64,000 nt of DNA from Hydrangea macrophylla (Eukaryota > Streptophyta > Magnoliopsida > Cornales > Hydrangeaceae), in contig CM066992.1 in assembly GCA_033977485.1 (NCBI GenBank), positions 106,441,450-106,505,449 on the forward strand, given 5' to 3'. The position numbers were made by a program, and so were the translations under genes. Shown one piece after another: positions 11,618-24,282 of the stretch (its first letter is position 1; the number at the start of each line of letters is the position of its first letter). The notes below the pieces were generated by a model. It was given only the letters and a program-made list of their open reading frames with translations. It was not told where the DNA came from and did not search any database.

Positions 11618-12143
11618 TAGGGATGGCAATGGGGCGGGTATGGGACGGGGCCCCCATACCCCGCCCCCGCCCCCGCCCCGCTTCAGTAAACTCTCCCCCC
11701 GCCCCGCATAGTGCCTCTTCCCAACCCCGCCCCCGCCCCGCACTCGCGGTCCCCGACCCCGCCTCGCCCCGTCCCGCCCCGATTATGATATATTTTTTTT
11801 TTTTTGGTACACAAATTGAAAAAGCAGTTTTTTTAATGCATTTTTTTCCCAATAGTGCAGTTTTTTTTAACTTACCCAATTAGTTCCCCAATAGTGCAGT
11901 TTTTTTAAATGGTAATACACATAACTATTGAGGGGTAAAAATGTAAATACAAGTATATTCGGGGCGGGTTCGGGTTTTTTGAACCTACCCCGACCCCGAC
12001 CCCGACCCCGACTCGAACCCGACTCGGGTTTTGAAAACCTCCCCCATACCCGCCCCTAACCCTATTAAGCCTCCCCCATACCCTACCTATTAGGGGCGGA
12101 GCGGGACGGGAAACCCGAAAAACCCGCCCCATTGCCACCCCTA
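11618..12143. mobile_element. hAT-type MITE (526 bp) with perfect 8-bp TSD
   Basis: The ends are inverted repeats: TAGGGATGGCAATGGGGCGG at the left, and the complement of that (one or two differences) at 12121-12143. The flanks are ATCGCCAC at 11610-11617 and ATCGCCAC at 12144-12151, a perfect 8-bp target duplication typical of hAT. The interior is G/C-skewed repeats (CCCCGCCCC, CCCCGACCCCGA) with no transposase, so it is non-autonomous. Its long proline/glycine-rich open frames are a by-product of base composition. Confidence 0.93.
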
Positions 12144-12360
12144 ATCGCCACCCATATGCAACAATCCCTCCTTAATTTCTCGTCATTATTGCCCACATCC
12201 AAATTTCACATAACTATTTATGTAAATTTGAGATGGGTACTTTTGTCCGAAAAAAATGTTGAAGGACCTCTCACTGAAATAGGAAAAAAGTGATTTGAAC
12301 TTGAACTAAAACAAGTCTATTTTAAATGATTTGGGACTAAAACCCCAATTTTTTTTACCC
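12144..12360. other. Unassigned spacer
   Basis: Sequence between two MITEs with no gene or repeat recognised. Confidence 0.3.
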
Positions 12361-12746
12361 AATCCATCACTGTGAGACTAATATATGCACGACCCATCAT
12401 TGTTTTAACTTTTTTTTTCAAACTCGTCACTTTTTTAAAGTCGCTAATTGGAGTAATGACTTCACAAAAAATAAAAATCTGTACAAATTGTTAGTCCAAC
12501 TCGCGACTTTAGGTCACAACAAAAAGTCGTTAGTTGAACTAACGAGTTCTACTTTTCAATTCTTCCTTGTTCTTTCTTTGAGAAATTCTAGTATGTATAT
12601 CAATAAAAGTCACAAAGTCGTTAGTTACAAGTTTTTTTTAGGGTGAAGTCGCTATTTCAACTAGCGACTTCAAAAAAGTGATGAATTTAAGAAATTAATT
12701 GAAACATTGATGGATCGTGTATACATTGATCCCACTGTGATGGATT
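12361..12746. mobile_element. Long-TIR / foldback element
   Basis: The first ~48 bases (aatccatcactgtgagac...) are an imperfect inverted copy of the last ~48 (...atcccactgtgatggatt). Inside are several copies of a further palindromic motif around gtcgctagttcaactagc, for example 12440-12460, 12525-12545 and 12645-12670. The hairpin structure suggests a Mutator-like or foldback MITE. No clear target duplication was found, so class and exact ends are uncertain. Confidence 0.6.
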
Positions 12747-13133
12747 TCACTAGAGAAATTATTCAGTGTCTTTGAACGGTGACATCACTGACATGGGAAC
12801 CTACTGTTGGTCAGTCGAAACTTGCCAAAAGAAATAAATAAATAAATATAAATAAAAATAAAAAAGGGTTGGGGGGGGGGGGGGGGGGGGGGGGGGTTGA
12901 AAATTGGAAAGTAAATACGCCAGCGAGGACGAGGGCTGCAGAGAAGAGTAAACGCAGATCAAAAGCATCTCTTCCTTCCAGTGAATTGCTGCTGATCTGC
13001 GACTGCGAGGAGGTCGAAGCTTCATTATAATATTGTCTGATAAGCTTTGATTCAGTCCACTCCCACTGAAAAAATCATACTCCACTTATGATTTCCATAA
13101 CTTAGAAATTTTATTTTTTATTTTTTATTTAAA
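12747..13133 (+). promoter_or_regulatory. Upstream region and probable 5' UTR of GnT-I
   Basis: The region between the foldback element and the GnT-I start codon must hold the promoter and leader. It contains an uninterrupted run of 26 G (12871-12896), followed by about 235 bases of mixed sequence that look like a leader. No clear TATA box was chosen. The transcription start cannot be fixed from sequence alone. Confidence 0.4.
12871..12896 (+). repeat. G26 homopolymer upstream of GnT-I
   Basis: Twenty-six consecutive G lie about 240 bp before the start codon. Such a run can form G-quadruplexes and is unstable in replication and sequencing, so its length in the assembly is unreliable. Confidence 0.9.
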
Positions 13134-13229
13134 ATGGCATTAAAATGTTGTTGCGATTTCCGATTTCTTCTCCTCCCCGCCGCCGTTGCTTTCATCTATA
13201 TTCAGGTGCGACTTTGTTTCCCCCCCCTT

Positions 13230-13281
<52 letters not shown>

Positions 13282-16200
13282 CTTATTAAAGAGATGTATG
13301 GGATTGTGCAATTTATGTGTATATGGTAGCCCTTGCCTTGCCTTGGAAGTTGGAAGTAATTTTTGTCATTTAGTTATAAAAAATAGCATGGACTGGATTA
13401 TCAGTCACTTCTTCCGTAGACGGTTTTGATGGAAGTTCCGTTTTATGCTATGAGAAGCGTAATATCTATATAGTGAGTAGTAAGTACTTTATTCTCGTTG
13501 CGGTTGTCTGTCTGTATATACATTCTATGGAAGGAAGAAGGAAGCACACACTTATAATTCCGTGATGATTATTGTTCAGTGCCATGGAGGAGTGTCATTT
13601 GAACTCAAAACTTCACCAATAGTTTTTTTTTTTTTATTTATTTATTTGGGTTATGTGCTAATCTGCACATTGGCCTTGCAGCCTGTTGTCTTTATTGATC
13701 TGGTGCCCCATGCATGATGCTTATAAATTCCGTGATTTGTTAGAATTCTACCTTTTAGTTTCCCTTTTAACAAAATGTCTATATTGGTACATTGATTCTC
13801 CTATTGCCTCTAAAGTCTCATGTGGACATGCTAGTATGAGTACGAAATATGTTTGCTTGCGACACCCATGCCCAATTCAGGCATGCGGATCCACTATAAA
13901 TGATTTCAAAAGTAAGAAGAAGCGAAAAACTAAGAGCGATATATATATATATATATTAATTGTTTGTTTTCAAATTTTTTTAAATTTTATGTAGAGATAG
14001 ATAGAAACCCCTTATTCACAACTTACAAGCTAACCAATAATGTTTTTAAACAAGAGATAACATATTACAATACTATGCTAACTATAACATCTTTTATATG
14101 TTTAGAACATCCGTGTACCCGTACACCAATTTTGGACACTTTTCAAACGAGACCCCATATTCAAAGATTTGGAGTTTAGAAAGGTTAAACACATAGACCC
14201 ACACCCACATCCACACCCACACCCACACCCACACCGAATACCCATACAAAAGCGGAAAATGATTTTCACTTTGACACTATCATCCATTATGATTTTTAAC
14301 TGTAAATAGGCTGATCTCTTGACCAGTCCTATATGCTGCTTCGATGATCTGATAGCTTATTTTGAATGAGTCGATTATTTGATAGCATGACTCTTGATTT
14401 AATTTATTTTAGTAGAATTGTAGTGCTTTTGACATCCTTGAGCTATGCAGTATCTTTTTCGTATATGCTACCCCCATACTTTTTCCAGCCTTTTTCTCTC
14501 TTACTGTTGGCTATCGTTTTGAGTTATATACTAATACTATCTCTGGATTGTGTTTTCTTCTGTTTCGTTTTACTCTCAGATGCGGCTTTATGTTACACAA
14601 TCAGAATATGCTGACCGCCTAGCTGCTGCAGTATGTCTAGCTCAGTTCATCTGACCTGCGCATTTTCTTACATATAAAGAAAAAATTATTTTTTTCGAGT
14701 AAATGAGGGAAAATTTCAGGTTTTTTTGGTTATCTCTGGTATCGATTGTAGTAGATATGCGGATGCATATAATCCAATTATTTTCCAGGAAGTGCAGTTT
14801 ACCAGTTTGTCATTGTGGTGATGTTTAAATACATATGTACACACATGCACAAATGCATATACACACACACAGACATGTATACATATTTGTATGTTTTCTG
14901 ATTTATATCTGTTTATAGGGCAGACTTCATTCATGCTTGGATATAGCAGTTGTCTAGAACCTAACATATCCTACATTCGTTTGTAAATTGTAACAGATTG
15001 AATCGGAAAACCACTGTACAAGTCAAATGCGGTTACTCATTGATCAGATAAGCATGCAGCAGGGACGAATTGTGGGCCTAGAAGGTGTGATGCATTCTCG
15101 ATAGAATCTCTAGTAGACTTTTCCATTTAGCTTCTGGTAGATGTCATCTTGTGCTTCACTTTAACAAATGAGCTTTTATAAAATAGTTGATCTGTGTACT
15201 CAATCAGCATGTTGTTATATCTTTTTGTGAGTTCAAAATGATATCATGTAGGATGTAGGTACCTGGTTAACCTCTAGATCTCATTGCGACGTGTAATTAT
15301 TCCGCTGGTGATAAGGTGGACAATAGTGTCACATGGATGCATCTGTGGGTACCTGGTTTACCTTGAGATCTCATTGCATTGTGTAATTATTCAGCTGGTG
15401 ATAAGGTGGACAATAGTGTCACATGGATGCACCAATCAAAGAGTGGTGCCACCCATCCATTTTTCGCGGTGATTATGTTACTCCTCTATGTCAGACATTA
15501 TATGAGGAACCTTAGTCTTTGATCTAGATAAGGAATTTCCCTAACTATGTTTTGAAGTTAGTTCCTTAACTATAGCCATTGGCCCCCTAAGTTGAGGCTG
15601 GACTAGCCTTTGTTTGACCGACTCTTATTAGACATTACCTTGGTCTATGACTGGGAATATCTCCCACAGAGCTACTCTATGTTGGAGCACGACTATGGTG
15701 TGGCTTACATGGAATGTTGTGGCTAAAGTAGCCAACAGTGGTTATATTAGGTAATGAGATTGACGTATGCTTACTTGAAGGACAGTTATTCCACGGCCAT
15801 CAGTAATCACTATTCAGAAGGCGAAGAAGAAATCTGCTTCTCATTTTACAAAAGTTCTGTTTTCTTTTTACATGACGGATAGCTGTAGCTTATGAAAAGC
15901 CTTTAAAAGATGGTCTTTGATTTTAGGTTTCAAATGTTGGTTTCTTTTATTAGTGAAAAGATATCAGCTGTTTATCTGACCCTTCTACAACTAAGGCCAT
16001 ACTACAATTTCAGAACAAAGGAAACGCCAAGATCAGGAGTGCAGACATTTAAGGGCGCTTATTGAAGATCTGCAAAGTATGTTCTTACTTTTAAGGAACT
16101 TTTTTCCCCTTGTTTTGTCTTTCGAAGAGTTAATGTTTGCGTACATATCAGATTGTTGCGGCTGTGCAGTACAAATTCAATTTTATATTGCTGTTGATTG

Positions 16201-19200
16201 GGAAAAGCATATGTTGGGAACTTCTTAGTACGTGTTTTTCACAGTTGGAAGCTCTATTATGCCTTTCCGATCGCATTGCCGCATTGGCATATATCTTCAC
16301 TTTTTTGGGGAAAGATGGCCCAATTTCTCGTGTACGTCTTTGCTATGGTATTGGCTTATCAAAAGAAATATGTAAACGAGAGTGAGTGCTTCCCAATCAT
16401 ACTGGGTTTGGATCCATTTGATTTCTTAGGTACTACCAAGTACCAAGTACCAAGGTGTCCAGTAATACAACTGGGCAATTAGATTTTTTTTTTTGGGAGC
16501 ATCTGGTACACACCCTGAGAGACAGACTGATGATACTGATTTATATAGGCGAGGGAGATTGGTTCTGACTTCTTAATGCAGGAACTTATTTTGGTGTTCA
16601 CAAATACACTGCGCGATCCTTCATTTACTGTGTTGGTCAGCTGATCTACTTCTATTGTGTTTTGAAAATTTGGTTGTTTTCTTAAGATGTGTTAAATGTA
16701 TTAGTGAATAATGTGCTGTTAACTTGATGTTTATTTCATAGAATCCTTCATGTAAAGCACTTTATCCACTAGGTTATTAAATTTTTGAAGTGTTAGTTCA
16801 ACTTAAGGCGGTGCATTTGGTACAACATCTTGCCTGTTATTTTCTTCTCCCCAGGGCAGTAATTTGTCATTTATTGAATGCTTATATACTTAGGGATATC
16901 AGGATATCTCTTTCCTTTTCTTATTTTTATAGTCATATTGCTCCGAGAAATTTGTATATCTTGAAACTGAAAATGCAGGATTATTTGGATATAGAAAATC
17001 CTAGGATATGTTGTTTGAAATATATTTGGCTACTCTATCTTCCTGTTGGATTTCCATGTTACAGGGAAAGGCCTTGGAAAAATGATTGACAAAGTACAGG
17101 TTTGGATGAAGTTTCTTCTCTCTTTTTTCTTCTCCTTCTTCTCTTTCCTTCGTTTTTTAATCATTCCATGTATTCTCTTTGTGCAATTTATTAAGGTCCC
17201 AGTGGCAGCTGTTGTGGTTATGGCTTGCAATCGTGCTGATTATCTAGAAAGGACCATCAAATCCATCCTAAAGTATGTCCTATGTCTGAGCATTTTCTAA
17301 TGATGTTAATTCAGTGCTGATATTTCCAGTGACTTACTGTCGAGCAATTCTTTTATTTTCTCCAGATACCAAAGTTCTGTTGCTTCCAAGTATCCTCTTT
17401 TTATATCCCAGGTAGCAATATACTTGGGAACTGTTGTTGCAACACAAGTTTAGGTTCCTGTTATTGCTTATTTAATGAGACCTAGGAGGGAGAAGACAGC
17501 TAATGTTTGCTATCATGTTAGGATGGATCAGATCAGGATGTGAAAAACAAGGCTTTGAGTTTCACTCAGCTAAACTTTATGCAGGTAAGTTGTCTTTATT
17601 CTCCAGGCATGCTGGTAAGTAGGAGTATCCGAGCATGATCAGAGCATCTATTTCAACTAAGAATTTGTTGATTCAGAGTATTTCATTTTTTCTTTGATTT
17701 TTTTTTAAATTTCACCCAATCTATTGAGCATGAATAGAACTGCCTTTGAGTTACCAATAAACAACAGTGGTCCATATTGCGTCTTTCTTTTTTGAGTCAA
17801 TTTATGACATATCATGTAAGGTGCTCTGTAGGTCAGTGCAATATAAAACAATCTATGGAATCATCGGTGAAACTTTATCTGTGTCTAGGGATGTAAAATC
17901 AACCTGGCCTGGCGGGGGGTTTGTAACCCAACCCAAAAAAAGGTTTTAAGCCTGAGGTAAGGCCAGCCCGACTCAAACATCCCTGGGTAGGGCCTGGGCC
18001 TACGTCTTGAAGCCGGAGGTTCGGCCCGGTCAAGCATGTCACAAGGCCCACATAGAAGCCCGACTAGAAGCTTCCCAACAATTAATAAAAAAAATGACTG
18101 TTTTTAGGAATTTCAATTTTGCAAAATTGTAAGTGCAATATTCGAAGTTATTTCTAGCCTATGAATAACTAATGGGTACAATACAATGTTACAAGGTGTA
18201 ATGCTATGGTTCCCAAATTTGAATCCCAATTGCTTTAAAGTAACCACATTTAGGGCCCGTTTGATAAAACTGATAATTAAGTTTTGAAAATTAAGTGCTG
18301 AATTTTAAGTACTGAAAGTTTTAAGCGATTGAATTTGCAATACTGAAAATAGTGTTTCAAGTACTGAGATGGAATGCATTCGGTGATTATTTTCAGAAAA
18401 TTTTTACTTAAAGTTTTCAGCAGGTTTTTGGTTAGGTTTTCAATTAAGTGGTATGTTATCAGACGCACTGAAAATAAATAAGTGCTGAAAATATTTTCAT
18501 TTTTACCACTTGATTGGGTTGTCAAACACACCCTTAATTACAGTGTGAACCAATGGATTTCACATTGTAATCATTTTTATTTCTACTTGCTCTTAATAAA
18601 AGGTAATTATTTGTGTTACTGTGTATCCATTATACTCCAGTCCCTTCTATCTTTAATTAATTGTTTTTTTTAACCTATTTACAAATAATTACATACATGA
18701 CCAAACTAAACCAAACCAAGCCTTGTGTCCCAATCAATTGGGGTCAGCTGTATGAATCTCTCTTTTTTTTTTTTTTTCCATTTTGCACAATCAAAAGCTA
18801 TATGCTTATTTAAATTATATATATATATATATTCATATTTTGTTGCGCTACATACTCCCAGGTCAGTCTAGGTCTGCCCCTCCCTCTAACCATAATAGTC
18901 TTTATACCCTCCGATGATAAATTAGAACGTCCACTTAGACCCTACACTATGGCCGGGCTTGAAATGTGAACCCTTAAGACCGCCCCGGCCCGAAAGAGAT
19001 GCATGAGACAATGGATCAATGTCCAAGCCTGATCAATGCGGGCGGGACGTCATTGTTATCAAATGGAAATGCCATAACAATTTACTTCAATCAATAGTAG
19101 TTAAGGAATATGTTAAAAAAAAAAAAAATAAATAAATAAAAAGTTCGGAGCAGAGGATAGGATAATTGGGAAAAGATATGAGGGGCTTTAAATGCTTTCA

Positions 19201-22200
19201 CTTTTAATGTCGCATTATGCTAGTTTCGATTGCCGTTTCCATCATATGTTTGTACAAAATTAGGTGTTGTGGGTTACAGAGCACAATTTCAACCCATAGC
19301 TTTTCGTCAGTAGACTATATACTTGATTAATATATGAGATGCGCATTTGAAATGTTGGGTAAGGCAAATGTTTAATGGGAGCCTCACATCCTGATCTGCA
19401 AACTTTGAAGCATCGGATATTATGCCTTTACATTGAAGACTAACTTAGCTTTGTTGCAGCACTTAGATTTTGAACCAGTGCACGCTGAAAGGCCTGGAGA
19501 GTTGACTGCTTACTATAAGATTGCACGTAAGGATTTTCCTTGAAGTTATTTTTTTCCTTCCTTCTCTCCCTCCTTTCATGAGTTGTTCTTTGGGCTCCAA
19601 CATGCAAATGCTGGTGTTTGCTAGGTCATTACAAATGGGCATTGGACCAATTGTTTTACAAACATAATTTTAGCCGAGTTATAATACTTGAAGGTACAAA
19701 CGGGCGTACTTTTGATTTATCTTCCGACTTTTTTCTGTGTGCTGGGAAATACAGACTAACGTGCTGAGAATCTTTGTGGAATACAGATGATATGGAAATC
19801 GCCCCTGATTTTTTTGACTATTTTGAGGCTGCAGCTGCACTCCTTGATAGCGATAAGTCAGTTCTGTATATGGTGTCGTGCTATTTCAGCTGCATTTTAT
19901 TCTTTCAAAGCTCAATAAGGCTTCACAAACACTGAATGCATTATTTGCACTTTATTGGGATGCAAATGCTATAGGTCAATTATGGCTGTTTCCTCGTGGA
20001 ATGACAATGGACAAAAGCAGTTCGTGCAGGATCCATGTTAGTTCCTTTGTAATTCTTGTCTCTACATAACCATATCATATCATAGATCAGAAGAAAACTA
20101 ATTGATAAACTTGCATAGTGGTTACAATTACTAACGAAAAGCTATTGTTACTTTTGAGGTTCAATAGTTTTGTACTTTGTTTGGGTTCGACATTATTTTG
20201 TAGATTTCAATAGTTTTGTACTTTGTTTGGGTACGACATTATTTTGTAGAGTTCAATAGTTTTGTACTTTGTTTGGGTACGACATTATTAAAATGATTGG
20301 ACAAGTTTTATTTACTGCAATTTTGGAAATTGGCCAGTTGCAGTATCTGGAGATGTCTTTCATTCTCAACTCAAAATATCCTTTTTAACTATCATTGAGT
20401 GGAGTGTTTTTTTTTTTTTTTCTTTCTCCACCTCTCATTCTTTACAACGGCATTCCAGCTTATCCATCACCCTCGTAATGTCATCAACATGAGCCACATG
20501 ACTTCGTTACTTTTTGCGGCCAGTGGCATGATGTTTGGCATTTTATAAGTATGTCGTTTGTATCCTGCAGATGCAAATCTTTCATAGTTTTAAGCTTGCA
20601 CACAAAATATCAACCTCTATCTTTAGACATGAGTACACATAACTCCACTGAAACAATGCCTTTCTCAGTCTTAATTCCGCCCCTTGTGTGGCACCTTCAA
20701 CATATATCACATTGTTATTACTAGGTCAGTCACTTATTTTGTGTTGCATGTACACAATAATATATGACTCCTCTCATCTTCTCACCTTTTGGCCCTAGCT
20801 CTTAGTTTTCATGAAGATGTTACATTACTCATTTAAGATACTTTCGCCTTATCTTTCAAATCATCCCCATTCACTTTGAAGTCACTCAGTTGGCATGTTT
20901 CTTGGGAATATGCATGTGTGCACAACTCTGAACTCACATGCTGAGCTCAATCAACTGAACAACCCCAAAAGACTCATGTGTATAATGTGCTTTGGCAGAG
21001 GGTGAACAAGGTGAATTGATTGTGCTCTGAAGCAAAGATTATGAATACTATTTTTAGATCTGTTATATGATATACCCTGCAGATGCACTCTACCGTTCAG
21101 ATTTTTTTCCTGGGCTCGGATGGATGCTGACTAAATCTACGTGGGGTGAACTATCTCCAAAGTGGCCAAAGGCATATCCTTTTGGTCTATTGCACTCTAC
21201 TCTAGCTTGTCATTCAGATTTAGGGTCCATTCGATAAAACTGAAAATTAAGTGCTGAAAATTTTGAGCGATTGAGTTTGCAATACTGAAAACAGTATTTC
21301 AAATACTGAAAGTTTGCAGTGGGTTTTTGGCTGTTTTCAATTAAGTGGTATTGTGGTACATTATCAAACGCACTGAAAAAGAATAAATGCTGAAATTCAC
21401 ATAATTAGGTTATCAAACACACCCTTAGAGTTTGTTTTGATGCATCTCTTTGAAAATTTTTCCTTGACAAAACTTCACTTACTGGGATGATTGGTTGAGG
21501 TTAAAAGAGAATCACAAAGGTCGACAGTTTATTCGTCCAGAAGTGTGCAGAACATATAATTTCGGTGAGCAGGTAAGTTCATGTATGTCAATGTTCACTC
21601 TTCTGAATATTCCATGTTCAACAGTACCCCAACCCTGGGCTTACTGAACTATGAGCTGAATGGGCACCATTCAATATGTTCATTTAGGTATTTGTATATG
21701 GTTCGTAACTCCTCCAAACAAAATCATTTAACAAAATGCAAGAGTTCTATTATTTCTATTCACTCTAATGATTTGACAAGCCTAATTCTGTTCTTTCTCA
21801 TTTTGTGTATACTGTATACCATATCATATATTAGTTTAATTGTTTACACCTCTCTATAGCTGCATAGCACATAATCTTGTAAAACAAAAACGCACAGAGG
21901 ACTGCACCTTGTGCTAAATTATCTTACAATGTAACTAAAATTCAGACAGACTTATTTATTTATTTTTTGGTTTTCCCTCCTTTTCACTAGGGAAACTTTT
22001 ATTTATACTTTTACTGGGAGATCAATCCCTAATTTAGCTTAGGCAAATTGACAACATTTCTGTTTGTCCTTAAGTACTTACTGTATTTCTCAAGTTTCAT
22101 TGTTTTTATTTCGTCGCAGGGTTCTAGTATGGGGCAGTTCTACAAACAGTATCTTGAGCCTATTAAACTGAATGATATCCAGGCATGTGACACGGTTTAT

Positions 22201-24242
22201 CTTTTATAATTTCTTGTTCTGCCCTTACTTGATGTATCACTATATTTTTGCTTTGGCTGAAAGGTTGATTGGAAGAATATGGATCTGAGTTACTTGATGG
22301 AGGTAAAAGATACATGGTACAATGACCACAGCATATGAATTCAGCATTTTGTGCATACATATGTGGTCAACTAACTGTGTTTTGCATTTTTAGGAAAAAT
22401 ATGTGAAGCACTTTGCTGACATGGTTAAAAGTGCAAAGCCTATCTTCGGGGCTGATGCTGTTCTGAAGGCATATAATATAGATGGTGATGTGCGTATTCA
22501 GTACCAAAACCAGGCAGATTTTGAACGTATTGCACGTCAATTTGGCATTTTTGAGGAATGGAAGGTAGTTCAGTTACTATAAATGGGAAACTCTCCTTGT
22601 TTAGGAACTAGACATATGAGTACTCGTTTTGGACTTGGATGAGCCCCGGTGCTTCCCTAATAGTGGTGCATTTTAAATCTTAAGTGAACACGGCTCATTA
22701 CTAAGTCATAAGTGATAAAAAGAGCAAACTCAGTGCACTAGGCTCTGGTCACTGCGGGGTCTGTTGGAAGATATGGAAGATTGAGATATGGGAAGATAAT
22801 ATTGAGACATAGGAATATATGATTTGAAGAGATTTGGGGAGATTTGATAATATTAGGAAATATTTTATTTTATTTTTATACCTTAATTAGTTGGATGTAA
22901 AGCCTATATAAAGGCTCTTCATATTGTGATTAATGAGAAGCTTGAAATTATACAATTTAACATGGTATCAGAGCCATAAGGTTTTGGTGTCTTTTTGAGT
23001 CTTCCGCTTCACTGGCGGGTGGCCATCTTGCCACTTCGCCGGATCACCATTTTTCTTTTTCTCTTTGTTATCATTCCAGTCGGACCTTTTCTTGTCTCTC
23101 TTTGCCCTCCCAAAACAGCCCCATCACTGTCTGAAGTTGCTGTCATTATAGGCATCCACTGATGGCCATTTTACGGTGATGATGTCATGATGACGTCATC
23201 ATTTTCCGGCGATATTTCCGACCAAAGTTGACATGCCCAGTAACCAGTTTCTTCTATTGATGTTGATCATCGTGGTCTTCTTTGTTTTTTGATTTGATGT
23301 TTATGTAGAAAACGTATGATTCAAAGGCATAATTTTATTAGATGGTTACCAATCTATATATACACAAGACTGAGATATAAAAAAGGAAAACAATAATCTC
23401 CTAATAAATAAGAAATTAAACATGGTCAACATGACCCAAAATAAACCAACTAATAATGGAAGGAAATAACCACTAATTAAAATATATTTCAACAGTTTGG
23501 AGAGGTTTTCTATTTTTTTTATTAATATTTTCGTATATTTTTGGGGCCATTTTTTTCAATCTGATTTTTTGGGCTGTTTAGCGTCTTTTGATGCTTCAAA
23601 TCTTCACTATGGGGTTCAGTTTGGCCATTAGAAGTACTATTGGAGTGGATCATGGTTGTTTGGATTGATTTCTATCATTTTTGGTGAAGAACAATGGTTC
23701 GGCCCTCTCTATTCCTCTGTTTTTTGGTGCGGCTGCCTTCACCTATGGAGTTTCTGGTCCTGTTTGGCTGTTACGGCTTGAATAGCACTTAAGGATCTGT
23801 GTGGTTGCTGCTTTGTTTGGTATTTACAGTCTTAAGGGCTTTGGGCATGTAGATATTGTACCAGTGTGGAAGGTTGAAGATGATGTCCAAGTCTGCACGC
23901 TCTGTTTTTTACAAATCAATCACCAAAGTTCTCTATATATTTTAGTAAGACCACCTAAGAAGCACTAGTGCGACAGATTTGGTGAAGCACGCGCACTTAG
24001 TGCGTGTGGAGTGCGGACGCGGCTTTAGTGCACCTTTAGTGCGTATGGACTCCATTTGAGTTCTTGGCCATGTTCGAGTGCGGCTGAGTGCGCCAGATCA
24101 AGAAGAAAAAAAAGAGAGGAAGAAATAAGATGAAAGACAGAAGAAAAATGAGATTACCTCTCTAGAATACAAGTGCGTCTTCTCCTCTTCCTCTTCTTCT
24201 TCTTCGATTCTTCATCTTCTTCTTCTTCTTCGATTCTTCTTT

Positions 24243-24282
<40 letters not shown>

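Noticed and set aside
11544..12138. Long proline/glycine/arginine-rich open frames
   Set aside because: They fall entirely inside the GC-rich hAT MITE and are produced by CCCCGCCCC-type repeats on both strands.
17046..17300. Single plus-strand frame spanning 17065-17272 as one exon
   Set aside because: It reads through a pyrimidine-rich intron (17100-17195). The GnT-I family sequence is restored only by splicing this intron out.
17887..17985. Small hAT-like element starting TAGGGATG and ending ACATCCCT
   Set aside because: The possible TIRs are very short and no 8-bp duplication flanks them. The evidence is too weak to list.
22162..22360. Minus-strand open frame in GnT-I
   Set aside because: It is antisense to GnT-I exons 15-16 and their introns, with no recognisable domain.
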